A DNA stretch of 35,080 nt from an uncultured Clostridia bacterium (GTDB lineage Bacteria; Bacillota; Clostridia; Christensenellales; Borkfalkiaceae), in the NCBI GenBank assembly GCA_945949395.1, contig CAMFEK010000021.1, forward strand, positions 1-35,080. The letters run 5' to 3'. Position numbers and translations under genes: made by a program. The notes beneath the pieces are model-generated. The model did no database searches, was not told where the DNA came from, and worked only from the letters and a program-made list of their open reading frames with translations. Positions within the stretch are counted from its first letter, which is position 1, and every line of letters begins with the position of its first letter. Below are positions 16,229-24,505 of this stretch, in pieces.

Positions 16229-18169
16229 ATGAAAGTAAAAGACTTCTTAAAGAGCGTTACTTTGAAGTGTATTCTCGTGCTCCTCGCCATCGCTTTGGTC
16301 GCAGGCGGTCTGCTCTCCATTTTGAACGACGTGCTTTACGTTACGGCGGAAGAAAAATTGCAGAGAGTCGTTTCCAAGCTGTACGGTGAAACGAACGCGG
16401 AAGTGAGAGAACTCGAACTCACCGAAACGGACAAAGCAAACTCCTACGGCGCCGTAAACACCGTTTACGAGCTGGAAGGCAACCTCATCATCAACTCGAC
16501 GGGCGCCGGCGGCTACAAGGGCGGTACCGTTACGACCTGGACGGTCGTCTACATCGTGGACGGCAAGGTAGATCATCTCAAGGCGTCCGTCGATTCCTAC
16601 GAAAAGCAGACCCTCATGAGCCAGCTCAACGGAAAGTACATGAACGTGTACACCTCGGATATCTCGAACGGCGAGTACTTCTCCACGGCAAGCGGCGAGG
16701 GCTTGGTTCAAAACGTAGTGACGGGCGCGACCATGTCCTCCAACGCCACCAACAACGCGGTGAGCGCGGCGCTCAAATTCGCAAGAATTTACACGGGCGA
16801 AGAGACCGTCTCCAACCTCGTGAACGCGGACAACGTGAAGAACGTGAAGTTCACCGTGGATAAAGCGGCAAAGACGGTTGTCTATGACTTTACGGCGATC
16901 TCCGTTTCCACGGGTATGCCCAACAACTACGATCTCTCCGTTAAGGTTGTTGACGGAAAAATCGAATCCGTCACCGTGACAACGGACGGCGCGACCTCCG
17001 GTTACGGCTCCAAAGTGAAGAACGTATCCGAGTACGTCGGCATGGATCAGGCGGCGCTCGAAGCCTTCCTCTCCTCCTCCGATATCAAGACGGGCGCAAC
17101 CAACTCCAACAAGACGATCGTTCAGGCTCTCATCTATGCGACGGGCAACTACGAATTCTTCGTAAACGGCGGTACGCTCGGCGACGATACGCAGGACGCC
17201 ATCAACGCGTTCTACGGCGCAGACGCAGGCGTGACGTATACCGAAATCGAGGCGCTCGATCCCGATCAGGCAGTCAACGTAGAAAAGGCGTTCGAACTCT
17301 CCAACGGCGATATGCTCGCCCTCACAAACGGCGAATACGTATTCGTGACCGCAAACGACGATCCCGCGGCGAAAAACGAAGTGAGCGCAGACGCGGCGAA
17401 AGCGGCTGTCAACTTTGTAAGAAAGTACGTCGGTATCGATCCCACCTATATCTTCGGCAGATACGTAGACGACGTGACGTATACTTGGAACGCAAATTAC
17501 ACGCAGCTCACCTACAAGCTCACCGCAAAATCCATCGCGCCCGGCATGCCCAACGATTATTCCTTGCAGATCATCGTAAAGAACGGCGCTATCAGCAGAG
17601 TCTCCATCAGGGAAGACGGCGACGGCGCGACTTACGGTTACGGCGAAAATATGCTTGCCCTCAAGAACTATAACGGCAAGACGGAAGAAGATTTGAGAGC
17701 GATGCTCAGCGGTTCCGAAATCGTTACGGGCGCGACCAACACGAATAAGACGATCGTAAACGCCCTGATCTTCGCGACGGCAAACTACAACGCTTTGAAT
17801 CCCAACTCCCTCGAATATCAGGCTTACGTATCTGATGTCGTTACGAGCGTCGAAGGCACGAAGGTCACCTATTCCCTCACCGCAAAATCCGTTTCTTCCG
17901 GTATGCCCAACAACTACGCGCTCTCCGTCATCGTAGACGGCGGCAAGATCGACAGCGTAAAGATCGTCACCGACGGCGCGACGGAAGGCTACGGCGAGAA
18001 TATGTATGCGGTCAGAAAATACAAAGGCATGGGCGTCGACGAGCTGATTGCCTTCCAGTCTTCCTCCGATATCAAGACGGGCGCAACGAACTCCAACAAC
18101 ACGATCGTAAACGCTTTGCTCTTTGCGACCGCAAACTACAACTATTTCCTTGAAGGGGGTAACGCATGA
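16229..18169 (+). CDS. rnfG: Rnf subunit G, enlarged, with four FMN-attachment motifs
   Basis: A normal RnfG is about 190-220 residues with one covalent FMN; this one is 646. A single membrane anchor (about 15-35) is followed by an extracytoplasmic chain of FMN-binding domains. TGAT motifs put candidate FMN-threonines at 168, 291, 503 and 620. Residues 2-4 of the series share a block of the form GMPNxYxLxxxV...DGA.GYG, so the extra domains are related repeats. Residues 316-405 look like a further repeat that has lost its TGAT (helix NEVSADAAKAAVNFVRKY aligns with those after the other motifs). Position between rnfD and rnfE and the first domain identify it as RnfG. It overlaps rnfE by four bases. 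The extra flavins could extend electron transfer away from the membrane. Confidence 0.9.
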   Translation: MKVKDFLKSVTLKCILVLLAIALVAGGLLSILNDVLYVTAEEKLQRVVSKLYGETNAEVRELELTETDKANSYGAVNTVYELEGNLIINSTGAGGYKGGTVTTWTVVYIVDGKVDHLKASVDSYEKQTLMSQLNGKYMNVYTSDISNGEYFSTASGEGLVQNVVTGATMSSNATNNAVSAALKFARIYTGEETVSNLVNADNVKNVKFTVDKAAKTVVYDFTAISVSTGMPNNYDLSVKVVDGKIESVTVTTDGATSGYGSKVKNVSEYVGMDQAALEAFLSSSDIKTGATNSNKTIVQALIYATGNYEFFVNGGTLGDDTQDAINAFYGADAGVTYTEIEALDPDQAVNVEKAFELSNGDMLALTNGEYVFVTANDDPAAKNEVSADAAKAAVNFVRKYVGIDPTYIFGRYVDDVTYTWNANYTQLTYKLTAKSIAPGMPNDYSLQIIVKNGAISRVSIREDGDGATYGYGENMLALKNYNGKTEEDLRAMLSGSEIVTGATNTNKTIVNALIFATANYNALNPNSLEYQAYVSDVVTSVEGTKVTYSLTAKSVSSGMPNNYALSVIVDGGKIDSVKIVTDGATEGYGENMYAVRKYKGMGVDELIAFQSSSDIKTGATNSNNTIVNALLFATANYNYFLEGGNA

Positions 18170-18810
18170 TGAAAACAAATTATAAAAAGATTGCCCTCGA
18201 CGGCATCATAGCAGGCAACCCTACCCTCCGTTTGGTTTTGGGTACTTGCGCAACCTTGGCTCTCACCACTTCCGCCATCAACGGCATCGGTATGGGTCTC
18301 ACGGTTACCATCGTTTTGATGTTCTCCAACATGATCATCTCCCTTTTGAGAAAGGTGATTCCCGGAGAAGTGAGAATCCCCGCCTTCGTCCTCATCATCG
18401 CAACCTTCGTTACGATCGTGAGAATGGTACTTTTGAAGTTCCTGCCTGATCTTTACGACGCAATGGGCGTATTCCTGCCCCTCATCGTCGTAAACTGCCT
18501 CATTCTCGGCAGAGCAGAAGCGTTCGCCAGTAAGAACAATATTTTGGCTTCCTGCATCGACGGTATCTCCAACGGACTCGGCTTTACGCTCGCCCTGACC
18601 GTAATGGGTATCATTCGTGAAGTTCTCGGCAACGGTTCCCTCTTCGGCATCGAGCTTTGGAGCTTTAAGATCGCATTCTTCTCGAATGCCGCAGGCGCCT
18701 TCTTCGTATACGGTATCTGCATTGCCGTATTCAACTTCGCATACGAAAAATTCTTGGAAAAGCAGAGCCGCAAAGAGCTTTTGAACGGCGATAAAGCCAT
18801 CGGCGCATAA
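18166..18810 (+). CDS. rnfE: Rnf complex subunit E (membrane)
   Basis: The 214-residue hydrophobic subunit has about six membrane helices and pairs with RnfA; both have inverted, related folds. It shows the conserved half-site blocks LVLGTCATLALTTSAINGIG and LPLIVVNCLILGRAEAFA, whose cysteines are thought to bind the intramembrane iron-sulfur cluster shared with RnfA. The ISNGLGFTLAL region and C-terminal YGICIAVFNFAYEKFLEK are typical. The start ATG overlaps the rnfG stop (ATGATG, TGA within), suggesting coupled translation, and GGGGG lies just before it in the end of rnfG. Length is normal. Confidence 0.94.
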   Translation: MMKTNYKKIALDGIIAGNPTLRLVLGTCATLALTTSAINGIGMGLTVTIVLMFSNMIISLLRKVIPGEVRIPAFVLIIATFVTIVRMVLLKFLPDLYDAMGVFLPLIVVNCLILGRAEAFASKNNILASCIDGISNGLGFTLALTVMGIIREVLGNGSLFGIELWSFKIAFFSNAAGAFFVYGICIAVFNFAYEKFLEKQSRKELLNGDKAIGA

Positions 18811-18824
18811 GGAGGAAACGGAAT

Positions 18825-19436
18825 ATGTTAAATACGATTTTTATGATGTTTATCACGGCGTTGTTCGTCAATAACTTCGTCGTCATTCAGTTCCTCGGCG
18901 TATGCCCCTTCCTCGGCGTATCCAAAAATACGAGCTCGGCATTCGGTATGGGCGTTGCCGTAACGGTCGTCATGATCCTTGCCACGCTCGTGACCTATCC
19001 CCTCTACACGTATATTTTGGTCCCCTTGGGAATCGATTTCCTCGAAATCATCTTCTTCATCTTTATCATCGCCGCACTCGTGCAGATGCTCGAAAAGGTG
19101 TTAAAGAAGTTTGTCCCCTCCCTTTACAGCTCTCTCGGCATTTATCTCCCCCTCATCACGACCAACTGCGCCGTACTCGGCGTAACCGAACTCGTGATCG
19201 ACGGCGGCAGCATGGAAGGACTTCTCGGCATCGCCGCGGGCACTTGGGGACTCGGATACTCCTTGATTTACGCCCTCTTCGCCGGCATCGGATTCCTTCT
19301 CGCCATCGTCATGATGAGCGGTCTGCGCGAAAGAGTGGAGCTTTACCGTATGCCCAAATCCTTGAAAGGCTTTCCCATTTCTATGGTTCTCGCCGCTTTC
19401 ATGGCAATGGCATTCTATGTATTCACCATGATTTAA
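18825..19436 (+). CDS. rnfA: Rnf complex subunit A (membrane)
   Basis: The 203-residue membrane subunit has about six helices and is the partner of RnfE. It opens with the family block FVNNFVVIQFLGVCPFLGVSK and has LPLITTNCAVLGVTE in the middle. The two cysteines in these half-helices are those expected to hold the RnfA/E iron-sulfur cluster. The helix VQMLEKVLKKFVPSLYSSLGIYL between them is also characteristic. TAAGGAGG precedes the start by a normal distance, 14 bases after rnfE. Length and motifs are standard. Confidence 0.95.
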   Translation: MLNTIFMMFITALFVNNFVVIQFLGVCPFLGVSKNTSSAFGMGVAVTVVMILATLVTYPLYTYILVPLGIDFLEIIFFIFIIAALVQMLEKVLKKFVPSLYSSLGIYLPLITTNCAVLGVTELVIDGGSMEGLLGIAAGTWGLGYSLIYALFAGIGFLLAIVMMSGLRERVELYRMPKSLKGFPISMVLAAFMAMAFYVFTMI

Positions 19437-19449
19437 GGAGGAGAAAAAG

Positions 19450-20265
19450 ATGAATTTTCTTGCTAACAGTATCGACTGGGGTAGATTCGGCATCGTTCTC
19501 GCTTTATTCTTCGGAATCGCCCTCGTATTCGCCATTCTCATTCTCATCATCACCAAGGTGTGCAAGGTGGAAGAGGATAAAAAGGTAGCCGCTATTTTGG
19601 AGCGCCTCGGCGGTTCCAACTGCGGCGGCTGCGGTTGCTCCGGCTGCGCGGCATTCGCGCAGAAACTTGCCGAAGGCAAGGGGAACGTAGCCGATTGTCA
19701 CTCCACATCCAAGGAAAACACCAAGGAAATCGCCAAGATCCTCGGCGTCGAAGTGGAAGAAAGCGAACCGACTATGTCCGTAGTAAAATGTTGCGGCGGC
19801 GTGAACGCCAAGGACCGTTTCGACTATATCGGCTATAAAGGTTGCTCTCAAATGTCAGACGCCTTCCAGGGCGGCAACCAGGTTTGCGCGACCGCTTGCC
19901 TCGGCGGCGGCGACTGTAAGGAAAAATGCCCGCACGACGCGATCAAAATCGTGGACGGCGTTTCCAAAATCGACAAGAGTCGTTGTACTTCCTGCGGCGC
20001 CTGCATCACCGCTTGCCCCAAAAACATCATCGAACGCATTCCGAGAAAAGCGAAGGTTTATATCGGTTGTTCCAACAAGTGCAAGGGTAAAGAAGTTTTG
20101 GGCGCTTGCTCCGTGGGCTGTATCGCCTGCGGCATGTGCGCCAAGAAGTGCCCCGAAGGCGCCATCACGATGGTCAATAACCTACCCGTGATCGATTATT
20201 CGAAATGCACGGGCTGCAAAACCTGCGTCGGCGTATGCCCTCGTAAAACCATTCAGGAAATCTAA
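19450..20265 (+). CDS. rnfB: Rnf complex subunit B (multi-cluster ferredoxin subunit)
   Basis: The 271-residue product starts with one membrane helix (about 12-35). A cluster domain follows with Cys58, 61, 66 and 83, with an extra Cys63, resembling the NCGxCGxxGC motif. Further cysteines lie at 114, 115, 132, 146, 150, 156 and 160. Classic ferredoxin motifs are at 179-189, 224-234 and 253-263. RnfB takes electrons from reduced ferredoxin at the cytoplasmic face and is the entry point of the complex. The cysteine count fits the clostridial type with more clusters than the proteobacterial one. AGGAGG precedes the start. It ends the operon, with a strong terminator 45 bases later. Confidence 0.95.
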   Translation: MNFLANSIDWGRFGIVLALFFGIALVFAILILIITKVCKVEEDKKVAAILERLGGSNCGGCGCSGCAAFAQKLAEGKGNVADCHSTSKENTKEIAKILGVEVEESEPTMSVVKCCGGVNAKDRFDYIGYKGCSQMSDAFQGGNQVCATACLGGGDCKEKCPHDAIKIVDGVSKIDKSRCTSCGACITACPKNIIERIPRKAKVYIGCSNKCKGKEVLGACSVGCIACGMCAKKCPEGAITMVNNLPVIDYSKCTGCKTCVGVCPRKTIQEI

Positions 20266-20309
20266 CCTTCCGAAAAATTTCCCGAAGGTAATCACTTTTT
20301 AGACAGCAT

Positions 20310-20342
20310 AAAAGGCTAACGGTATTTCGTTAGCCTTTTTTT
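20310..20342 (+). terminator. Terminator of the rnf operon
   Basis: A 12-bp perfect stem (AAAAGGCTAACG, 20310-20321, with CGTTAGCCTTTT, 20328-20339; loop GTATTT) runs into seven T. It closes the operon that starts at 13379. Between here and the cupin gene at 20759 the only other content I see is the kinase remnant and the cupin terminator. Confidence 0.9.
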
Positions 20343-20394
20343 GCGTTGCAAAACGCACTATACTTTGCTCGTAAAACATTTGAATTTTTCGTTA

Positions 20395-20700
20395 TCATTC
20401 AATATTGATTTCGTACTTGTCGTCAATCAGCACATAGTTTACATGATATTTTATAGCAAGTTCCAAAACTTGAGCATTATCCTTTAACACACTTTCCAAC
20501 GTACACCCTTCGTCCTCTAAACGATCTTCAATAACACATGCGTATTTCTTTATGTCCGCAAAGTGATTTTTTATGTAGCCCTCGCTCATGACAAGGCAAT
20601 AGTATCTAATGCTGTCAAGGTACTCTTTTTCAAAGTCCTTAGACCAATCAAAAGGGATATAACACCCCTCAATAATATAATTATTTATATAAATCCCTAT
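20395..20700 (-). pseudogene. 5'-truncated remnant of a small P-loop kinase-like gene
   Basis: An ATG at 20589 would give a 64-residue protein. However, the same frame continues upstream without a stop, and these codons read as natural protein (IIEGCYIPFDW, then SKDFEKEYLDSIRYYCLVM). From memory this run plus the following residues (SEGYIKNHFADIKKY, IEDRLEDEGC, ending YVLIDDKYEINIE) resembles the C-terminal half of small cytidylate/2-phosphoglycerate-kinase-like P-loop proteins of about 170 residues in Firmicutes. The P-loop half is missing, because about 30 bases upstream of this block lies the cupin terminator. G+C is visibly lower than in neighbours and no ribosome binding site fits the inner ATG. 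A short functional protein is the alternative; a remnant from transfer or deletion is favoured. Confidence 0.55.
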
Positions 20701-20724
20701 GGGAGTCCGGTTTTTGTTAAAATT

Positions 20725-20749
20725 AAAAAAACTGTCTAATATCAGACAG
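20725..20749 (-). terminator. Terminator of the apbE-cupin operon
   Basis: On the minus strand CTGTCT and AGACAG (20749-20744 and 20737-20732, six-base loop) are followed by seven T. It starts nine bases after the cupin stop. The stem is short but the T-run is good. Confidence 0.75.
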
Positions 20750-20758
20750 CTTTTTCTC

Positions 20759-21085
20759 TTAGAATACGACAGTCAAGAGCATTTTGAAACGCTCTTTTCC
20801 GAATACCGCGTGCGGAATATTTTTCGGCATGACGATGGAATCCCCTTCCCGCAAAAAATATTCCTTTCCGTCGATGGTGAATCTGCCTTCCCCGTCCAAA
20901 ACGGTGACGAACGCGTCGCCACCGGCGGCGTGCGTGGAAATCTCCTCGCCCTTTTCAAAGGCGAAAAGGGTGATGCTTACCGCCTGATTCTGCGCGAGCG
21001 TCTTGCTCACGATCTGCCCGTCCTGATAGGAGATTTGCTCCTTCATGTGTAGAATGCTTTCTTTTTCGATATTTTTCATCGCCAT
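20759..21085 (-). CDS. Small cupin-domain protein
   Basis: The 108-residue product is a single cupin barrel. Motif 1 is recognisable around ISTHAAGGDAFVTVLDGEG, with a histidine and a later glutamate position replaced by Asp/Ala. Motif 2 is around REGDSIVMPKNIPHAVFG with its histidine. Such small cupins bind a metal or a small ligand; no enzymatic role can be assigned. GGAGG lies before the ATG at 21085. It follows the ABC-F gene by 22 bases on the same strand and is the last gene before a terminator. Involvement in the redox system is not indicated. Confidence 0.8.
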   Translation of the reverse strand: MAMKNIEKESILHMKEQISYQDGQIVSKTLAQNQAVSITLFAFEKGEEISTHAAGGDAFVTVLDGEGRFTIDGKEYFLREGDSIVMPKNIPHAVFGKERFKMLLTVVF

Positions 21086-21107
21086 ATTCGTTTTCCTCCT
21101 TAAAAAA

Positions 21108-22655
21108 TTATGCGAAGAGCGAGTATTCTTCCAAATTCCAAACCTCGTCCACGATATCCGCGTAAAATTCCGGCTCGTGACAGACGAGGAGAATACTCCC
21201 CTTATATTCCTTCAACGCCCGTTTCAATTCTTCTTTGGCGTCGACGTCGAGATGGTTGGTCGGCTCGTCCAACAAAAGGACGTTCGTCGGCTTATTCAAC
21301 AGCTTGCAAAGCCGCACCTTTGCCTGTTCTCCGCCCGAAAGGACACGCACCTTGCTCTCGATATGCTTGCTCGTAAGTCCGCATTTCGCCAAAATGGCGC
21401 GCACCTCGCCGTTGCCGAGCGCGGGAAACTCCTGCCAAACCTCTTCCAAACAAGTATTGTCGGAAGGAGCGATCTCCTGCTCGAAATAGCCGATTTCCAG
21501 ATAATGCCCCAAATCGATCCTGCCGCCGAGGGCGGGCGTAAGCCCCAACGCGCTCTTCAAAAAGGTCGTCTTGCCGATACCGTTCGCGCCGACGATCGCG
21601 ATCTTTTTGCCCCGCTCGATGGTGACGGTCATGGGCTTAGAAAGCGGCTTATCGTAACCGATCACGAGATCTTCCGTTCTCAGCACCACTTTATCGCTGA
21701 CTCTTGCGTTCTGAAAGGAGAACGTCGGCTTAGGTTTTTCGGAAACGAGCTCGATCATCTCCATTTCGTCAAGTTTCTTCTGTCGAGACATCGCCATATT
21801 CCGCGTGGACACCCTCGCTTTGTTGCGCGCGACGAAATCTTTAAGGTCTGCGATCTCCTTTTGCTGACGCTTATACGCCGCCTCGAGGTGCGTTTTCTTT
21901 ACCTCGTATTCCTCTTTGAACTTATCGTAATTGCCGACGTATCGCGTGAGGATGGCGTTCTCCAAATGATAGACCAAATTCACCACGTCGTTTACAAAGG
22001 GGATATCGTGAGAGATAAGAATAAACGCATTCTCATAATGCGTGAGATAATTTTTCAGCCAGTTGATATGCCGAACGTCGAGATAATTCGTCGGCTCGTC
22101 CAACAGGAGAATATCTGGCTTTTCCAAAAGCAGTTTTGCGAGCAAAATTCTCGTGCGCTGACCGCCCGAAAGATCCGTCACGTCGCGATCGAGCCCCAAG
22201 TTGTCCAGCTCGAACGCTTTGGCGATCTCCTCCACCTTTCTGTCGATGGCGTAAAAATCGTTGTTGTCTAGCATATCCTGAAGGATAGCCGCCTCCTCCA
22301 TCTTCGCCGTCATCTCCTCTTCGGATAAGTTGCCCAGACTTTCGTAAATTCCTTGAATGGTCGCTTCTGCCTCGAACAGATAATCGAAGGCGGAGCGCAA
22401 CGCGTCGCCGATCGTCGTTCCCTTCTTTAAGACGGAATGCTGATCGAGATAACCGATACGAACCTTATTCGCCCATTCGATTTTTCCGCTGTCGGGACCA
22501 ATTTTTCCCGTAATGAGTCCGAAAAAGGTAGATTTCCCCTCTCCGTTTGCCCCGATCAAGCCGATATGCTCGCCCTTGAGCATACGGAAGGACATATTTT
22601 CAAAAATAACTCTGTCGCCAAAGGAATGGCTGACGTTTGAAACGCTTAAAATCAT
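21108..22655 (-). CDS. ABC-F family ATPase (translation factor type)
   Basis: The 515-residue protein has two ABC ATPase domains and no membrane segments, as ABC-F proteins do; these act at the ribosome E site. Domain 1 has Walker A GANGEGKST, signature LSGGQ and DEPTNYLD. The linker between domains (about 245-310) is charged and helical (KKTHLEAAYKRQQKE), the region that reaches the peptidyl transferase centre. Domain 2 has GANGIGKTT, LSGGEQ and DEPTNHLD. The length, with no long C-terminal tail, fits the Ykp/YbiT-type housekeeping group rather than a proven antibiotic-resistance type, but this cannot be settled by eye. It starts four bases after the NusG-domain-II gene without a clear ribosome binding site, suggesting translational coupling. 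Confidence 0.9.
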   Translation of the reverse strand: MILSVSNVSHSFGDRVIFENMSFRMLKGEHIGLIGANGEGKSTFFGLITGKIGPDSGKIEWANKVRIGYLDQHSVLKKGTTIGDALRSAFDYLFEAEATIQGIYESLGNLSEEEMTAKMEEAAILQDMLDNNDFYAIDRKVEEIAKAFELDNLGLDRDVTDLSGGQRTRILLAKLLLEKPDILLLDEPTNYLDVRHINWLKNYLTHYENAFILISHDIPFVNDVVNLVYHLENAILTRYVGNYDKFKEEYEVKKTHLEAAYKRQQKEIADLKDFVARNKARVSTRNMAMSRQKKLDEMEMIELVSEKPKPTFSFQNARVSDKVVLRTEDLVIGYDKPLSKPMTVTIERGKKIAIVGANGIGKTTFLKSALGLTPALGGRIDLGHYLEIGYFEQEIAPSDNTCLEEVWQEFPALGNGEVRAILAKCGLTSKHIESKVRVLSGGEQAKVRLCKLLNKPTNVLLLDEPTNHLDVDAKEELKRALKEYKGSILLVCHEPEFYADIVDEVWNLEEYSLFA

Positions 22656-22659
22656 ATTT

Positions 22660-23139
22660 TTATAGAATTATATCCGGAATATACAGTTCATCGGTCGTCG
22701 CAACGATCACGAGCGAGTGCGGGATACAGATGATGGCGTCCATGGGATTTTGAATGGACATGTAGGTACAGTCCCTGTCGGAGGAGCAGTTGGCGTCACG
22801 CATGGTCACTTTTCCGCCGTCCTTCGGGATATACAGCAGATTTTTTCCGTCCTCGCCCGTCTGAATGGTGATCAGGTACCCCTCTTTCTCCTCTGTCATA
22901 CTGCAACTGCCGTCGAACAGGGCAGTCTGACGGAACGTGCGATCGGCATAAGAGAACACGGCAACCTGTTTGCCCTTGACCTTGACCTCCAGCCCCGTGA
23001 TCGCCCCCGCCTGCTCGTTTTGGAAAAACGTTATCATCAGCAAAGCGCCGATGAGCGCCGCCAGTAGAAAATAAACGATGAGATCGAGCGGTTTGAATAT
23101 TTTATTTTGTTTGACTTGTTCAATGGATTTTAGAGACAT
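22660..23139 (-). CDS. NusG domain II-containing membrane protein
   Basis: The 159-residue product has one N-terminal membrane helix (about 18-40) and an extracytoplasmic domain. It matches proteins annotated NusG domain II-containing, as judged from CSSDRDC (Cx5C), followed by MDAIICIPHSLVI, corresponding to the family's C...C..G.....IVCLPN.LVI pattern. Three cysteines in the domain could bind a cofactor or form a disulfide. In Clostridia such genes commonly sit beside rnf, Gx-transporter and apbE genes, as here, hinting at a part in flavin-dependent redox chemistry; its biochemical role is not established. Its ATG follows the apbE stop codon directly, so the two are co-translated. Confidence 0.82.
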   Translation of the reverse strand: MSLKSIEQVKQNKIFKPLDLIVYFLLAALIGALLMITFFQNEQAGAITGLEVKVKGKQVAVFSYADRTFRQTALFDGSCSMTEEKEGYLITIQTGEDGKNLLYIPKDGGKVTMRDANCSSDRDCTYMSIQNPMDAIICIPHSLVIVATTDELYIPDIIL

Positions 23140-24477
23140 TTACTTACTTGCTTCTCTGTGATATACGAAGATCACGCTTTTATCCGTCAATTTTTCGTTG
23201 ACGAAGGCAATGGATTTTTCCTTCCCCATCACGCATAGGGCGGTCGTCAACGCGTCGTTATCGGCGGCGGAACCGCCCATAATGGTCGCCGCGCAAATAT
23301 TCGTGCGGATGGGAGCGCCCGTTTCGGGACTTAAAATATGGCAATACTCCACGCCGTCGATGACGTAATAATTTTCATAGTTTCCGCTCGTGGAGACGCC
23401 CGCGTCGTGACCGTACGTTTTTCCGTAAGTGATGCCCAAAAGGGAGCCGATCGGAGAAGGATAGGTGAGCGATATGGGGAAATCGAACGCTCCCGCATTT
23501 TCCACCGTCATTTTAGGCGTTTTCATCAAATACAAACTGCTGGAACCGAAATTCGAGTAGCCGTATTCGAACCCGCTCTTTTTCATCTCCTCCTGCGCGA
23601 TATCGGCGGCGAGCCCCTTGCCGTAACCGCCCAAATCGATCTGCATCGTGTATTCCACGCCGTCCACAGTGACAGAGCTTTCACTCTTCGTCACAAAGTA
23701 CTTTCCGTCCTTTTGGGAGAGTTTCACGTTCTCGTAATCGGAGAGCTGCAAAAAGGCGTCGATATATTTTTGATCGGGTAATTGCGTGCGATAATTTTCC
23801 CTGTCATAAGGCTTGGAGTCGCTTTCGGGCGAGAAATTTAAGAATCGCGGAGAGAATCCCCATAAATCGACGAGCGGACTGACGGCAGGGTTATACGCCC
23901 CGTCCGTAAGGGAGAACAGTTCCTGCGTGCGTAAAATGGCGCCGTAAGTAATTTCGTCGATCTGCACGGTCTCCCCCGCGCCCGCCCGATTGAAGCGGGA
24001 AATATCGCTGTCGGGATTGGCTGTACTGAGCAACCTCTCCATGTTCGACACCTTTTTGCGGATGTTCTTCACGGCGTTCTGCGCCTTCGTCTTTTCGCCG
24101 GAGACGCTTTTATCGTAGTAAATGACGATCGTGGACGCCGTTCCGAAGAAATCGCTGCTGCTCACGTCGTTCAGATAGGTGTAGTTTGAGGAATCGACTT
24201 CCTTTTCCGGCTTGCTTTCGGGCAGTTTCACGGGCGTTTTTTCATCGAAAACGGTGAGCATTTTACCCGTTCCGTCCCCTTTCCCTTTGATTTCAAACGG
24301 ATCGGCGTTGGAATCGTTTAAGCTGAAATTGGTAACGTTATGATATACCTCAAACGCCTCCGTCTGATCGACGGGATAGTCGGGATCATCAGGCAAATCC
24401 GTTCCGCCGCAAGCGGCGAACGCTGATGCTGTGAAAAGAGCGGTTAACGCCATACAAATAGCTTTTTTTAATTTCAT
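23140..24477 (-). CDS. apbE: ApbE-type FAD:protein FMN transferase (lipoprotein)
   Basis: This 445-residue lipoprotein transfers FMN from FAD onto threonine or serine of target proteins, making the covalent flavins of RnfD, RnfG and related proteins. A signal peptide ends in a lipobox AFAAC (Cys23), placing it on the outer face. Core motifs are AYNPAVSPLVDLWGF, IDLGGYGKGLAADIA, STSGNYENYY followed by EYCHILSPETGAPI, and the metal/FAD-binding ADNDALTTAL. A frame opens at 24507, but the start at 24477 has GAGG at good spacing and gives the signal peptide directly. Residues 24-110 form a low-complexity linker, longer than in many ApbE. It has its own promoter and lies just downstream of the FMN-binding lipoprotein gene. 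Confidence 0.93.
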   Translation of the reverse strand: MKLKKAICMALTALFTASAFAACGGTDLPDDPDYPVDQTEAFEVYHNVTNFSLNDSNADPFEIKGKGDGTGKMLTVFDEKTPVKLPESKPEKEVDSSNYTYLNDVSSSDFFGTASTIVIYYDKSVSGEKTKAQNAVKNIRKKVSNMERLLSTANPDSDISRFNRAGAGETVQIDEITYGAILRTQELFSLTDGAYNPAVSPLVDLWGFSPRFLNFSPESDSKPYDRENYRTQLPDQKYIDAFLQLSDYENVKLSQKDGKYFVTKSESSVTVDGVEYTMQIDLGGYGKGLAADIAQEEMKKSGFEYGYSNFGSSSLYLMKTPKMTVENAGAFDFPISLTYPSPIGSLLGITYGKTYGHDAGVSTSGNYENYYVIDGVEYCHILSPETGAPIRTNICAATIMGGSAADNDALTTALCVMGKEKSIAFVNEKLTDKSVIFVYHREASK

Positions 24478-24505
24478 GATAACCTCTTGTTTGTCCTTCC
24501 TCCTC

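Noticed and set aside
16247..18178. Open frame of 643 codons antisense to rnfG
   Set aside because: It mirrors rnfG codon bias, has no ribosome binding site or recognisable domain, and rnfG itself has clear motifs and a strong GGAGG. Judged a shadow frame.
20342..20357. TGCGTT / AACGCA six-base inverted repeat after the rnf terminator
   Set aside because: Short, not followed by a T-run and not associated with a gene start; may be chance.
21045..22271. Open frame of 408 codons antisense to the ABC-F gene
   Set aside because: It is a mirror of the ABC-F reading frame with no motif; the ABC-F gene has both ATPase domains complete.
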